DNA of 64,000 bases from Onchocerca volvulus (GCA_000499405.2 HG738138.1:17839119-17903118); one strand, 5' to 3'; positions 26,090-38,752 are shown, counted from the stretch's first letter. Notes: a model not told the origin generated them from the letters alone. Translations and numbers: made by a program.

Positions 26090-26821
26090 AAAAAGTAACG
26101 AAGTGTGAAAATTAATTCATAATTTACTTTCAAGCATTTTAAATTAAAAAAAGATTGCAAAAAACTCGAGACAGAAACAAAACAAAAAGACTTTTATCAT
26201 TTACATTGCTTTATGAAAAAATAAGGCATGAAAAAAGTTTATCGATGAATTTATTATTATTAATTGCACAAATGATCAAATTGAGAAATATGATTATTTG
26301 TTCAGATTAATTTGTGAATTTGAAATTAATCCTTTTTCTGATCTAATTGAGTTGAATTTGAATATATTGCCTAAATATACAACTGTCTTTTAAAGAATAC
26401 CAAAACTTGCTGCGTGACGAAAGTTTCAAGATTATGAAGTCTTTCTGAAGTAAAATCGTGCAATACGATCTTCTCGTAATTTTCTGGTTGTTGTAATTTT
26501 GAAAATTCAATTTCACTCACAAAAACAGCTCATTTAATTGAAGGGAACTATATGATTGTTTTTGTATTTAACGAAATAATAATATCTAATAAGATCTGAT
26601 AATTCCACTCTATAGTAGATGACTCTAATCTGATTATGGCAAAGAATTTTCGCCGTTTCACCAAAGGGTACCATCATCACTGATCCGAATCCGAAAATCT
26701 TTCGGCAAACAACCTCTGGAAACAAAAATTAAATCATTCATTCTAATCCTTTACCTTTTCTCCTCATACAATTTTGTATCGAATGTTGAGATAACGAAAT
26801 AATTCGAACTTAAATGAACTC
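26090..26821. repeat. Diverged (older) part of duplication, copy 1
   Basis: Aligns by eye with about 38900-39572, with many substitutions and small indels. Shared landmarks include AAGGCATGAAAAAA followed by TTTATCGATGAATTTATT, and CTAATCTGATTATGGCAAAG followed by a GTTTCACCAAAGG block. It runs directly into the near-identical segment that starts at 26822, so divergence drops sharply at that point. Confidence 0.75.
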
Positions 26822-28241
26822 TGATCAAGATTAAAGATAGTTTGAAATCTAATTGAAAGATGATACTTATTATTTGCTAAAAGACAATACTATCACTTGG
26901 AAGATTATATATTGCCTAAAAATAATTTGTCACCGAACATAGATTTATGACTTCATTTTACGACAGTGGCATTTTATGGTCTTCAAATATATAGTGTATG
27001 GGATATTTACCCGTAAATTTTAAAATTCAGAGATTTCAACTTAGTGAAGAATTTCCTGGTGCTAATATACACTCACCATCACTGTACATGACTGCTTGCG
27101 AGCGATCAATATTATTTGTTAAATTTTAATTTTTTGTCGTTTAAAATAAAATTATTGCATAATTCGAAGCATTCAATCTTTGCTAAAGCAGTTAGATAAC
27201 TGATATTCAGTTCATCCAAATGCAAATTATTTTGTTGTGGGCGAAATTATTAACAATATTAGCTTTCTTCAGCATTGCAAATGAAACGAATTTTCTATTG
27301 CGCTGCTGATAAATGAAAATAGGTCAAAGGTCGTGTGGGCAGAAAGGAGACAAAAGAGAGATCTAAACAGAAAATATTTTGATTAGAAGGACGATTTAAT
27401 GAATTTCCAACAAGTCTGTCATTTCGTGGAAGGAAGCAATTCCAGTCGAAATTACAATCTGCAACTATTTCCAAGCAATGCTTAGCAGCGCGTGAAATTA
27501 GCTGTTTGTGAAGATGCCAATTTAGACGTCCGACCGTAACCAATTATGTATTTGTCATCATCAACTCATTTGCATTTGAAAAGTTGAAATCAGTGTGTGG
27601 TTGGCATGAATGTTTGAGATAAAGCTTTTGAGAGTGAGCAAAACATTCTGTACAATTCATTTTCATCCTGCTATTCTTCGTCATTTGTGCTGGCTGCTGG
27701 AACTTGGCCTCGATTAATTAGCAAATTGGTAATATTTTTCATGTTCACGCTATGAAAATTCCGGAAAGTCGATCTCGATCAATATGCGGCGCAAAAACAA
27801 ATTTTTTATAGATGGAAAAGTGGAAAGATAATTAAAAAATCATTTTTAACACAAATTTCTTTTATAATTATGATATCACAAACGGTCGAAATGGAAATTT
27901 ACAGTGAACACAACAAGTTAGATAACGGATTAATAAAAAGGAAGTGAGGAAAAATGCTTCAAAGAAAGGTCTTTGAAGGATTCGCTCAAAAATGATTGCC
28001 AGAAGAACGTTGCTAAAAAGGAAGGAACGATTGAATTCCATTTCTGAATGACAAAAAAACTCATTTCTGATAGATAGACAGGTAAAAACGTATGTATGTA
28101 AGTGTGAAGAGGTACATGTCATAAGCATCACAGTGTCACATCAATTCAAGATATAAATCGAATAATTACCTCTCTCCTTCCTTTCCTCTTTTCGATCCCT
28201 GTAATTGTTCCATAATAAAGCAAAGCATACCGATTATAATT
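26822..28241. repeat. 1.42-kb near-identical direct repeat, copy 1
   Basis: The 1,420 bases are matched at a constant offset of 12,751 bp by 39573-40992. The only difference I found is T at 26898 against G at 39649. Both copies carry the same two minus-strand open frames (82 and 87 codons), which match no known family. There are no obvious terminal inverted repeats or transposase. The boundaries are abrupt on both sides. The unit could be part of a dispersed repeat homogenised by gene conversion, or a recent segmental copy. An assembly artefact must be excluded. Confidence 0.93.
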
Positions 28242-31200
28242 CTACTATATAATTGTCTGTTTATATTAAGGATTCACTTGACAATAATAATTATGCAAAC
28301 AATTATGCGAATTGCTTAAAAAGTCTATTCATCTAAAACGTTAAATTGATTTGCCCTTAATTATGTAAAGTCTTAATTTTTTATTTAACTTTTTGAAATT
28401 TAAATGAAAAACGAATTTTTTGATTTATATGAGAGATGACTGCAAACTTTAATTGCATATAATATAATTGGATATCCTAATTTAAGGAAATAAGGCAATC
28501 ATAATAAGCTCTTAAAATCAAAAAATAATGTGCGAATTTTATTTTAATCAATCTTCAATATGGGAAAAATATTATTTCATACAACTTTTTCACTTTATTT
28601 TTATTTAAATTAATTCTTTTAATTAGTTGCTAGATATGGTGAATACTGTCGAATAGCATTTATGTCAGAAAAAAAAAAAAAAAAAAGGTTTTTCTTGTGA
28701 TGGTAGTTATGCAACCTGAAGTGTATTTCACGCAACATAAGGTCATCCATTTTGAAGTACCAATTAAGGACAATTTTTTATTTGCGCAGTAGCTGTGCTC
28801 TTTGGATAAAATGTAATAAACAATTAAGAATACACAACTATGTATGATTCTACAAAATAAATTATACTTATTTGCTTGAAAAGTTCATTGTCATTCAAGC
28901 TGCCCTATTTGAAATTTCAAAAAAAAAAACAATTATTTACCAGACTTATGAGAATCATAAAATGGCTTTGCTTTGTTCCTTCAAGTTTATCTAAAATGTT
29001 TCAAGAAGCTGTCGAAAAAGAAAAACATTAAATATATTAAAGCTTAGACTGAGGGAATAGATAAAAGCCAGCACATTTGCTTCCTGTTTCTTTTATCTCA
29101 ATATTATTTACAGATATTCTCGAATCACTGATACGGAGAAATGCGATTCCGGAGAGGGGTGACTTGTTCGGACTTTGTGCAAAGTACCCCATGTGGTGGA
29201 ACGATTAGTGAAATTTTTTTTTCTTAAGAAATTACGGAAAAAAAACTTTTGATGCTTTGATGTGACGAATGTTAGTTAACGAACAATGGAATCCATTTCG
29301 TGTAAGAGTGTCACCATTGAGATTCCGCAATGTACTAATTGAAAGTCACCGCAGGCGGTAAGTTGACAAACTGTGTGAGACGAGAACGATCTATTCTGTT
29401 TTAGTTGAAACAAAAGATGGTTGATACTGCAGAAAACGAAATACAGAAAGAAAGAAAAGGATTGAAGAAAATGAATGATCTTTATCAGTAATGCTACAAT
29501 ACCATTATTTTGATCATTATCAATTATATCGATTTCCATTAATTATTTATAATAAAAAAATTTTTTTAAAAATTTCCATTAATTATTTATATCAATAAAA
29601 AAAAATCCCACTAATTATTTTTGAATTACATTGCAGCTTTCATTTGAAAATTATACCTCAATAAGACGTTGACAGCAACTGTGAGATAGTGTAATTGTAA
29701 TTTGCTAAAATAATTTAATCGACTAAATTAAATCATTAAATTGCTACAATGAACTATTTAGATCGAGTTGAATTTATGAAAATTATTTCCAATTATTTTT
29801 CAGTTATTTGACTTCCAACATATTATTTCCCTTCTTCAACATCTATCTTGCACTACCAGAAGTCCGTTACTAAGAATTACTTGAGGTTTTGGTACTGACA
29901 CATCTCCTTGCTGATCCTTTAATCGTCTCGGAACAATCCCACTTAAATGGTGCTTGCCAACACTTATCCCACTATCACCATCACCGTTTGCTATCCTAAT
30001 GAAAATTACAAAGCAAAATAACCATATGAATAAACAAGAATTTCCTCATCTTTTCCGCCCGCTTTCATATAATACAACGAAAACGATTTTTAATGAAGCA
30101 AATAAATCATTTTAATTGTGGCTTAAATTAATAAGACCTTATCAACAGATCAATATGCATGTCTAGAGGAAATGCCTGAGAATTTCGTGAGATGTCAAAC
30201 TCACAGTTCTTGCTCAGAACAAACATAATGGATAATGGATTATTTCCTGCACAAACCATGAGATGTGAACTTGTATTATGATTATCATAAATTTTATGAC
30301 CAAATCATTGGGAGATGAAGTCAAAAGCTATTTGAGCTGTGAAAGAGAAGCAAAGGTTCGGCTTTTATTGACAGCAAAAGGAACAATTAACAATAATTTT
30401 TCTATGAACAAAATTCTTGCAGATAGACAAACACAAAAGCGTAAAAAAATTGCTTTTAATGATAATCATATTTTTGCAACAATTGTATTACTATATTTTC
30501 AATAATAATCATATTTATGTTTTTGGCCTTTATTAATTGATAACAAATGAAATAACAGTTAATAATGAAAGCGAAAAGAATGGGAAGACCATCTTTCTCA
30601 GTAATTACGTTTTTATTTCTATCAAACCCTGCTAAACAAGAATGTTACAATAGTTCATTCTTGTTAAGTGATCCATCTTAATTTTGCATAGTTTATTCAG
30701 AACTAGGATGTTTGTAAATTGAGTGGGGATTACTGATCTCGTCTCAGCAATATCAAAACGATTAATCGCTGTTTCAATTGAAATGATCTCAATTTGCTCG
30801 ACAAATTCCCTAACTTTTCTTCTATCCATCAGAAAAAAAAAAAGAAACTTCATTTCCCATTTATTTCTCATCCAAATTTGAGTTCAGTTCACTGAATAAT
30901 TAAGGGGAAACGAATGAGATCCTAAGGCAGTAGTCATAATCGCAAACGAAGCTAAACTTGTCTTATCATGATCCAAATTTTATTACAAACAAGTAAAAGT
31001 CAAAGTATTTCCAACGATAGACAAAAAAAGAAAAGTACTACATTGATATCCGGCAACTAAAGATTCATAAAGATGACTTCAAATTGTTTTGCGTTAGGTT
31101 CTCGATAAAATCCAAAATAATAAATACAAAATGATTATCAACGTTCTAGAATATTCCAAAAAGGAAAAAATTTATAGGACCATGCATTAATATCACTTCC
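28242..31200. other. Interval downstream of the synthetase gene, no gene seen
   Basis: AT-rich. It holds a local repeat of TTTCCATTAATTATTTATA near 29537 and 29571. No convincing exon on either strand. Confidence 0.6.
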
Positions 31201-31205
31201 GTATT

Positions 31206-31211
31206 TTTATT
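31206..31211 (-). terminator. Likely polyadenylation signal of the synthetase gene
   Basis: On the minus strand AATAAA lies 26 bases after the TAA stop at 31238-31240. This position fits the short 3'-UTRs usual in nematodes. Confidence 0.55.
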
Positions 31212-31237
31212 CCCGTATCTTCAAATTATGCGTAAAA

Positions 31238-34200
31238 TTATTTTTGACGACCTTTTTTATTTGGGAATGCTGCAGTTACTAACTCTGCTTTCGTTTTCGT
31301 AGCAAAACACATGCGAATGGGTTCGCAGAACTGATTGATTTTCGATATAACTATTGTCTTTAAATCTGCAGGATGCAAACTTTCATCCACAATTATTCTT
31401 TCTAATTCATCACAACCATTAATCTCTAAATTTCCACCGTTTTCTTCCGAACGCTCGATTACCAATCCTAAAATTCATTGGTTCATCGTAAAACCAACAC
31501 AATTCAGAAAATTTTCAAATAATTGAAAAAGAAAAAAAGAATAAATAAACAGTAAGTGCAGAATATATAACCATGCAGGATGATTAAAAGGAATCATTAT
31601 ATTTTCACGGACAAAAGAAGAGTCGAACAGAGGAATTCAAACAGTTAAAAGACAGCAAAAAAATGAAGAAAAATAGGGAACGAAAGATGCCAAAGATTTC
31701 ATATATCAAATTTTATTACTCAGTATCAAAGTCAATGATTACATAGTTTTTAGTAATCAAACAAAAAAAACAGTGATTAAGATGATAACTCACTTGATCC
31801 AAAATATGAGAATACAAAGAGTTTTGCAAGTTCAAAAGCGATATTGCCTTTCAAATTACCGGGCTCGCAGAATGAACGCGCGATTTTCTGCTTGACTTGT
31901 TTTGGTGTATCCAGAAGATCCAGATGAAATTCAGGATCTGATGCAGACATTTTATTACCTGACATCGACGGTAAAACGGGAAGTAACAAATGTGCACGGG
32001 GTTGTTGTCCACGTCGTTGCATCACCTGAAAATCGGAAAACGATGAAGTACAATCTGAGAAAAACTTAATCTCTTGTTCTGCCAAAAAAAAAAAAAGAAA
32101 AAAAAAACCCTAGTAGCTCCATGATTGCATCAAAAAGAGAATATTTGTAATATCCGTATAAATATAGTATGGAAATGTGGTATATCAAGATTATTCCCAT
32201 TGTTTCATTATATATATCAAACAAAAAATTCATATAATTAAAAACAATGTTCGAAATGGAAATAATATAAAGAAATTTAACCATAATATGAAAATTATGT
32301 GATCAATACCTGCCCAGAGAATTCCGAAAAAGGACGCATTTCCTCACCCATAATGACAATATCAATATTCATGCGATAATGGTCAATGGTGAAGTATAAA
32401 GGCAGTAACAATGAGCCCAGTGTCACTCCGTTCAGGATAGATGCTTCATCCCGTGTTACTTTCGAAGCCATTTGATACATTTCCAAAGTATAATCTCTGG
32501 AAATAAAAACTACAAGTTGACATCAATGATCTGACCTACTGTGATTGAAATTACAAAACGATATCATAAGAGGACGTATTTGATGTGTTAGCATCTTTTA
32601 ATAACTAGGAATACATCTAATTATTAGGAGCAACAATTACTGTGATTTAACAGAAACAAAACTTACGGTTCCAATTGATAGCTCGATCCCCGAACAATTT
32701 TGACATTTTTTAAATCAAGCAAACTAAAGATCTGTTGCAAAACCACAGTATAATAATCACATCGTGCTTCTCGAACATTCCATGGGCATTTCTCATTATC
32801 CAAAAAGGCATCAATATCAGCCAAAATTATTGTTAACGAAATATTACCCAGCAACTGTAGTTTCTAAAAATAAGAAAAAAAAGTAGTTGAAAATACCATC
32901 AAATGAATATACTTTATGAAATTAGACCGCCGTCAAAACTGCTAGAGCAATCAATTTCGTTCAGAAAGTAAAAAATCATTTATATCTTTTGTGTAGAATG
33001 ATGCATTCTTATTCAACCTTGAGAAAACTAATGTTCTCAAGAACAGTGAAAATGGTTGGTCAGAAGTATAACTTTACTTCGGTTATTTTGGATCATAAAA
33101 AACCAAGCCACAACAAAAATTTTGTTAAGAAAAAAAAATTTCTTTCAACATTCAATTGTTTCAACAAAAAATGCCTTAAACAAAAAAAAGAACCTTCAAT
33201 TTGAAAAATGGAATAACAAAACCCAGATGGAAGCGACCTTTTGGTGCTAACATATAAACAACATGTAATACACTATTCTCTTTGATTCGTCGCTTAAGCC
33301 ATATTTCACCGCTGACTAACTGCAAGATAGAGGATTACAGTTTGAATAATGGGATTTTCCGATTTAACCATTTAAATCTATAGCATAAAATACGGTGATA
33401 ATCACGACATGAACAATAAAGGAATCATGCATACAGTCTCAAAAATAAATACCTCAGCATCACAGGTGATTTCCCGAAACCTCTGACCTTCTGTCTCATT
33501 CAAAATGATGTCATCAACTGCAGAATTAGCAGAGTACGGTAAACTGTCATCAGATATATTCTTTGAATATCCTTTTTTTAATAACGATAACATTTCTTCA
33601 TTCATACAGTTTTTCTGCACTTCTTCCAGTATTTTACAGATGAATTCCTGCAAAAAGATTAGTCAAAACAAGTAAGGAAAATGACGAAATGAATGTAAGA
33701 AAAAAAAAAGATATGGAGAAAAAATAAGCAAAAGTTGGCAGCAAAACAGTGTATAAGAAAAAGAATAGAATTAAAGTAGTTGTTCGAACAAACACTATAG
33801 AATACAATGAATTAACCATTGCATCTAATGAGATTACTCGACATCTATCTTGCATACTGCGAAACCGGTACATGGATATGTATGCCTGTACCAGTTTTAG
33901 AGGTATGCTCTGAGAAAGTAATGAACCTTAAAATTCTGCACGTCAACAGAACAACTCCGCACTGAACCATAACTGTAATTTTTAGATACAAGCATGGCAT
34001 GTCATCCTGCTTCTCAGCAGAAAATTTTTTAGGATATTATTCGGAGATGTTCTTACTAGAGATTTCTTGAGAAATAAGACCAGTCGAAACAATTCAAAAA
34101 ATAATGATAAAAAGTAAATTATTATACTACAAAGTTACCCATTAAATATAAGTGTTTCAAGGCATGATTCAGTATTAGTAACAAGTTGTGGTAGCATCAG

Positions 34201-36215
34201 GATCTCATGTTCACTAGAAATTTTAATTCTGATCCTTTACTACAATGATAATTCCGCATATGTTGCACGCTTACTACTTAAAAACATAGGAAGCGTATTA
34301 GAATATGCAAATGGAAAGAAAAAATTGAATAAGTCGTTTGCAAAGCATATGTACGGACTATAGATACTTATTATCTATGATCACTATTTACTAATACCAA
34401 AATTTTGAGTCAAATAAGTTATTAAATTAAGTCAATTTAGAACAAAAGACATATTAATCATTACTGGAATTTTTCATTTTTAACTTGGTACAACAAAATA
34501 TAAAGATAAAATTTGAGACAATAGAAACCTTAATAGTCTCTTTCAAACCAGTTTCAGAGATTCTTCCTGCATTATATTCTTCAAATAAATCCTGATAATT
34601 ATCGTAACTCTTCCCATCAATACTGATTGTTTTTGGTGAAATAATCGGGAATAAAACATGCTCATAAAATGCTAGCACACCGTTTTCATTGGAATTACGA
34701 TTGCAAATCGCGCCATCAATCTTCCTCCGCACAATATCTGCTTTATCCAACAAATCAATTTTCGAATTTTCTTCTGAACTAAATCAAAATGTTTATTAAA
34801 TTCTAACTAAATTTTAGCAGACATGCTGATCAAAAATATTAAAATGAAATTTAAATAAACCAATAATAAATTTATAATTAAAAATTACCTGCTCATCTTC
34901 GACCCTTGCAATCCAGGCACCATAGGATTCATAAGATGGAACCTTTTACCTAATTTTAGCTTTGGAAGCTGTTCCTCAGCCAGAATGAAAATTTTCCGTT
35001 GGTCTATTCCACCAAACTGACCATCAACTTTTAAATATTGTTCATCCAAGGCTTGTAATAATGGATAAAGCAAACCGCTTAGTAATGGTGATGCTACCTG
35101 TAAGAAATGGAAGATTATTACATTACATACCTAAACTACACTAATTTTCAATCACAAACCTCACTTCACAGTATAATCATATATCCATGGGAGAAAGAAA
35201 TCTTACTTGCTTTACTACTTCAGCGCCAGCACGTAAAGCATCTCTCCTTGTTACAATATTACATAATCGAAGCACATCAGACGTATATTCCCTTAAAATA
35301 AGAATTATCAACTTGCTTTATGCAAAAATTGTAATGCGAACATTGGACAGAAAAATTGCTAAATTGCTAATGTTAACTTAAAGTATTAACCAATGGCTTA
35401 AATAAACAATGATCAATTTGACGAAAAATTAACCTCGTCAACTGGTATGATGTTCCTCTAACAAAATGTAGCTGATCTAATGGTACATTCAATGCGGTAA
35501 GCAATGCTTTGATCACTTTTTCATAATATAATACTCGATTATCCAGAAGTTCCCAAGTGCTTTTCAAATTATCCAGAAAGGCATGCAAATCAGCGAACAA
35601 TATTGTCACCTAAATATAAAAGCACTTAATTATTCTGGGGAGAGTAGAAGGTCCAGCGATAATAGAAACCATAAGCTTCAATGGATTGAAACCTTTCAAA
35701 ATTAATTTCGGGTTCATTACTAGAAATGCTTCCATGTAGAGTATTTAGTAGATATTTTTTCTTTTTTTTCTTTTGGAATTCATAATGCATACCCTTAGGT
35801 TTGCGGACAAGAAATCAGCAATTTTTCTTATCGGTACAAAATATCCTACATGCGGCTTTCCAGTAGTCGCCGTGCCCCAATAGACATGAATCTTTTTTTT
35901 CGAGGCTAATTGTTTTATTATTTTCTCCAAGCCTAACACTTCCTAAAATAGAGATACAAAATGTGATAAATATAAAGCTGATAAATATAAAGATGATAAA
36001 TATACACCTATTACTACGGGTAAAAGATCTCAATAAACCGGATAAACTACCATCTCCCAAACATGAATCACTTCTTTTAGTTCTGGAATATGAAATAATA
36101 AGTTATAATCAGAGCAAACCTGCAAATTCCTTGTAATTAGGTTTAGCCGACACAAGTCTTCTTCCGATAATCCATCCGTGCCAACTTTCATACCTGATTT
36201 ATCTTCGTTCGTCAT
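31238..36215 (-). CDS. yars-1: Double-length cytosolic tyrosyl-tRNA synthetase, two fused modules (12 exons, 710 aa)
   Basis: Charges tRNA-Tyr with tyrosine in the cytosol. Twelve exons join in phase: 36120-36215, 35793-35942, 35434-35609, 35207-35291, 34889-35097, 34529-34778, 33453-33647, 33194-33319, 32667-32863, 32310-32496, 31794-32025, 31238-31467. Residues 23-340 match the human enzyme closely: [12 protein letters not shown] at 53-64, the tyrosine pocket Y180, Q184, D187, GGIDQRK at 198-204, and KMSS at 236-239. After an acidic linker (about 355-387) a second copy of the core follows. It keeps GRFHLG (415-420) and KMSAS (582-586) but has lost the pocket (Y to L526, Q to F530, GGIDQRK replaced). 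It keeps FCEPGN (609-614) and HPADLK (666-671), which are degraded in the first half (CNRNS at 264). There is no EMAPII-like tail. ATG 36215 lies one base after a TTTTCAG acceptor. Symbol given by family. Confidence 0.93.
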
Positions 36216-36216
36216 G

Positions 36217-36226
36217 CTGAAAATCA
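36217..36226 (-). promoter_or_regulatory. Spliced-leader acceptor of the synthetase mRNA
   Basis: TTGATTTTCAG ends one base before the start codon at 36215 on the minus strand. An acceptor this close to the first ATG, with the protein already starting at the family's usual N-terminus, is the classic nematode trans-splice arrangement and supports the chosen start. Confidence 0.7.
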
Positions 36227-36446
36227 ACCAAGTTAAGCCTAAGTCAACAAAAGACTCCTAAATCAGGATTGAATCGATAATCTGTGAAGTTTTTCCGACA
36301 ATATAACTACTATATTTATTGCAAATCGTTTGAAAAAAACAACACAAGCAGCAAAACTCAAACGATCTGACCACTTATTGAATTGTCTCTGGACTTAAAA
36401 TCTGGAAAACTACTCCCATACTTTTTCTGTGAACTTCAAGAAACAA

Positions 36447-36686
36447 TCAAAAAAAAAAAAAAAAGAATTCCGCGACAATGCAACAACAACAATCAAAATT
36501 ACACAAACAAACGTTATCATCAGCGGAAAAGTCCGCAGTGCAACTGCTATATTTCAGGCAAAAATTACTGAGAAACAAAGTATGCGTCTGTTCACCAATC
36601 GATTCACTTTCGGCAAATATCGTAGGAAATCCAGGTATATTCCCGATTATTCGTAAATCAACAATGATGACAGGGATGATTCTCAT
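36447..36686 (-). other. Unassigned 79-codon open frame behind an acceptor-like site
   Basis: On the minus strand AAATTTCACAG is followed four bases later by an ATG that opens MRIIPVIIVDLRIIGNIPGF and continues through a Cys-rich stretch to a poly-Phe end encoded by a poly-T tract. It lies 230 bp upstream of the synthetase start on the same strand. It may be a first exon (a donor-like GATTG|GTGAAC lies inside), part of a 5' leader, or chance. No family recognised. Confidence 0.2.
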
Positions 36687-36699
36687 TCGGCTGTGAAAT

Positions 36700-38179
36700 T
36701 TACCATTCCTAGAGAAAAATTTTTGGAATCAATTTCAAATTTCAGTTTGGAAAATGGAAATTAATGTATTTTCTTTTGTTTTTTAATCAACACAACATGA
36801 CTAGTATCATTTATAAATGCACTGAATCAACAGTTGTGATTTTTTTTTCGAGGGAATTTCTCGACCGGATAGTTTGCTAATCTCTAAGTTTGATATCTAA
36901 ATGTTATTTCATAAAATTTCCGCTAAAAATGTTTATTTATGGGCTATTGTGCACTAAACTCGAAAAGCAATATAATGGCCCATTGTAAACATTTGCACTT
37001 TAAAATGAAAAAAATTATTTACGGCTCTACTTGCCCTGATGTTTAGAAGAATTCGTGAATATACAGTCATCTGATCGAAATGTTCGCCAGAGATCATTTA
37101 TCATCAATTCCCTCTTTTCGAGAAAATTGGATCTTTTAATAACTTTATATAAAATATTCATTTTTAATATTATCAAATTCAATTTGTCGCAATCACCTGA
37201 ATTGATTAGTGTCTTCTGACACTTATTTTACTTTCCATATTGTGTGATTTTTTTGATATTGTCGTCCTTTTCATTATTATCTATTCATTTTCAATGTCAT
37301 CTTTATCACTTAATTATATTATCAACATATAAGTGATTTCATTACTATTCTATGAGTGGCATCTTTTAATTGGTCATGAATTTAAGCACACTCTGATATC
37401 GACAAGTTATTTTGGAAGGTTTGTAATTTGATTTGAGTTGTGGAAGGAATAGATTTATATTAATTCCTTTATTCAGAATAGTAGTAATCAATTAATATGT
37501 AATTAACAGTACAATAGGAATCAGACGGATGGATATGAATTTGCAAATAAGTGAAGTAAATTGAGTGATGTTAATTGGGTTTTTGGAGAAGACTATTGGG
37601 AGCTTGGACAATAGCAATGAGGTTTTAGATCGTCTAGTCAGAGCGAAAACAATTTGAAAGGAATGACTAATGAAAAAAGTGGTTTTTTTTTTTGGAATTT
37701 AATGGGGTATATTAAATGTTAAGAATTGGGCGTATTGGGATATAAGACAATTGATGTTGAGATAATTTTAAGAAAAAAATTTGTTCACAAAGGAAAAAAT
37801 TGAATTTAGACACAATGACAGTTTTACAAGCACATGACCTTATTAGCTGTAAGCAGAAGTGTTTGATGTGGTTGTAAATGAACATGGACAAAGCATACAA
37901 TGTGTTTTTGTCGCCTTTTGTTTCATTGTTTGCAGTCCTTTTTTGAGAAAGGAGCTGTAAACAGAAGTGTTTTGATGTGGACAAAGCACACAATGTGAGA
38001 TAATTTTACAAATTATGATTCATAAAAAAAAATTTTTTTAACAATTTTTTAACCATTTGGTTATGTAATTTTCCATATTGATTAGTTTTAGTTGGGAATT
38101 AATTTCGGTTTTCCCGACACAAGTAATCTGCAGAGAGAAGTCAAAATATAGAAAGGAATTCAAATTAAGTTGTTAATTC
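36700..38179. other. Interval without recognisable genes
   Basis: AT-rich, with short frames only. A weak internal duplication is visible around 37850-37990, where AGCTGTAA.CAGAAGTGTTTGATGTGG and ACAAAGCA.ACAATGTG occur twice. Confidence 0.5.
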
Positions 38180-38752
38180 AATTTCGTAAATCTGCAAATC
38201 CGAAATTTCTCATCGCGTAGGATTGTCAGGCAACAGTGTAAAGTAAATGCAGGATGACAGCAATGTTAGGGATGACAACTGTGGATGACAATTATTTGTG
38301 TAACTATTCATTTGCAGTGAAGTCGCAGCATAAAGTCAACCGAAATCATATAAATTTTTTACAATAATTATCAAATTTTGGACATCTCAAATTTGCTCCC
38401 AAATCGATTAGTTCAAAATTTTTAAGATATTTTTCATCTTTGATTCCAGTACCATTGTTTCAATTTACGCGCTGTTTGTTCCTTTTATTTCTTACGCTTT
38501 GAATTAGTAATTAATCAGTTGGATCTAATCCAGTTCATCCATATTTCCTTCTCGAAATCATTCAATGAACTGTAAGATATTTCGTTGATGACAGTCCAAA
38601 ATGCGCATAAAATTTACATCAAAATTTCAGTCGAACTTTTGCTCTTTTTCCAATCTTTTTTTTGAATGAATTCCATAAAATGAATGTATTTATTTACTTT
38701 TCTGTTTCCTCTCTAAGAATATTTTATGGGGTGCTTATTTATGTTATTCTGT
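38180..38752. repeat. Diverged dispersed repeat, copy B
   Basis: Similar in the same orientation to 45972-46615. Shared landmarks in order are TTTCGTAAAT.TGCAAA, AATTGTCAGGCAAC, GCAGGATGA.AGCAA, a TTGAATTA.T..TTAATCA block, and TTGAAT.AAT with AAATGAATG/GGATGCG before a TTTACTTTT stretch. It is substantially diverged, so an old duplication. It lies directly upstream of the old duplication at 38900. Confidence 0.7.

Noticed and set aside
27295..28131. Two minus-strand open frames (82 and 87 codons) present identically in both 1.42-kb repeat copies (also 40046-40882)
   Set aside because: Their identity only reflects the recent copying of the DNA. They show no family motif, no splice context and no evidence of selection, so they are not called as genes.
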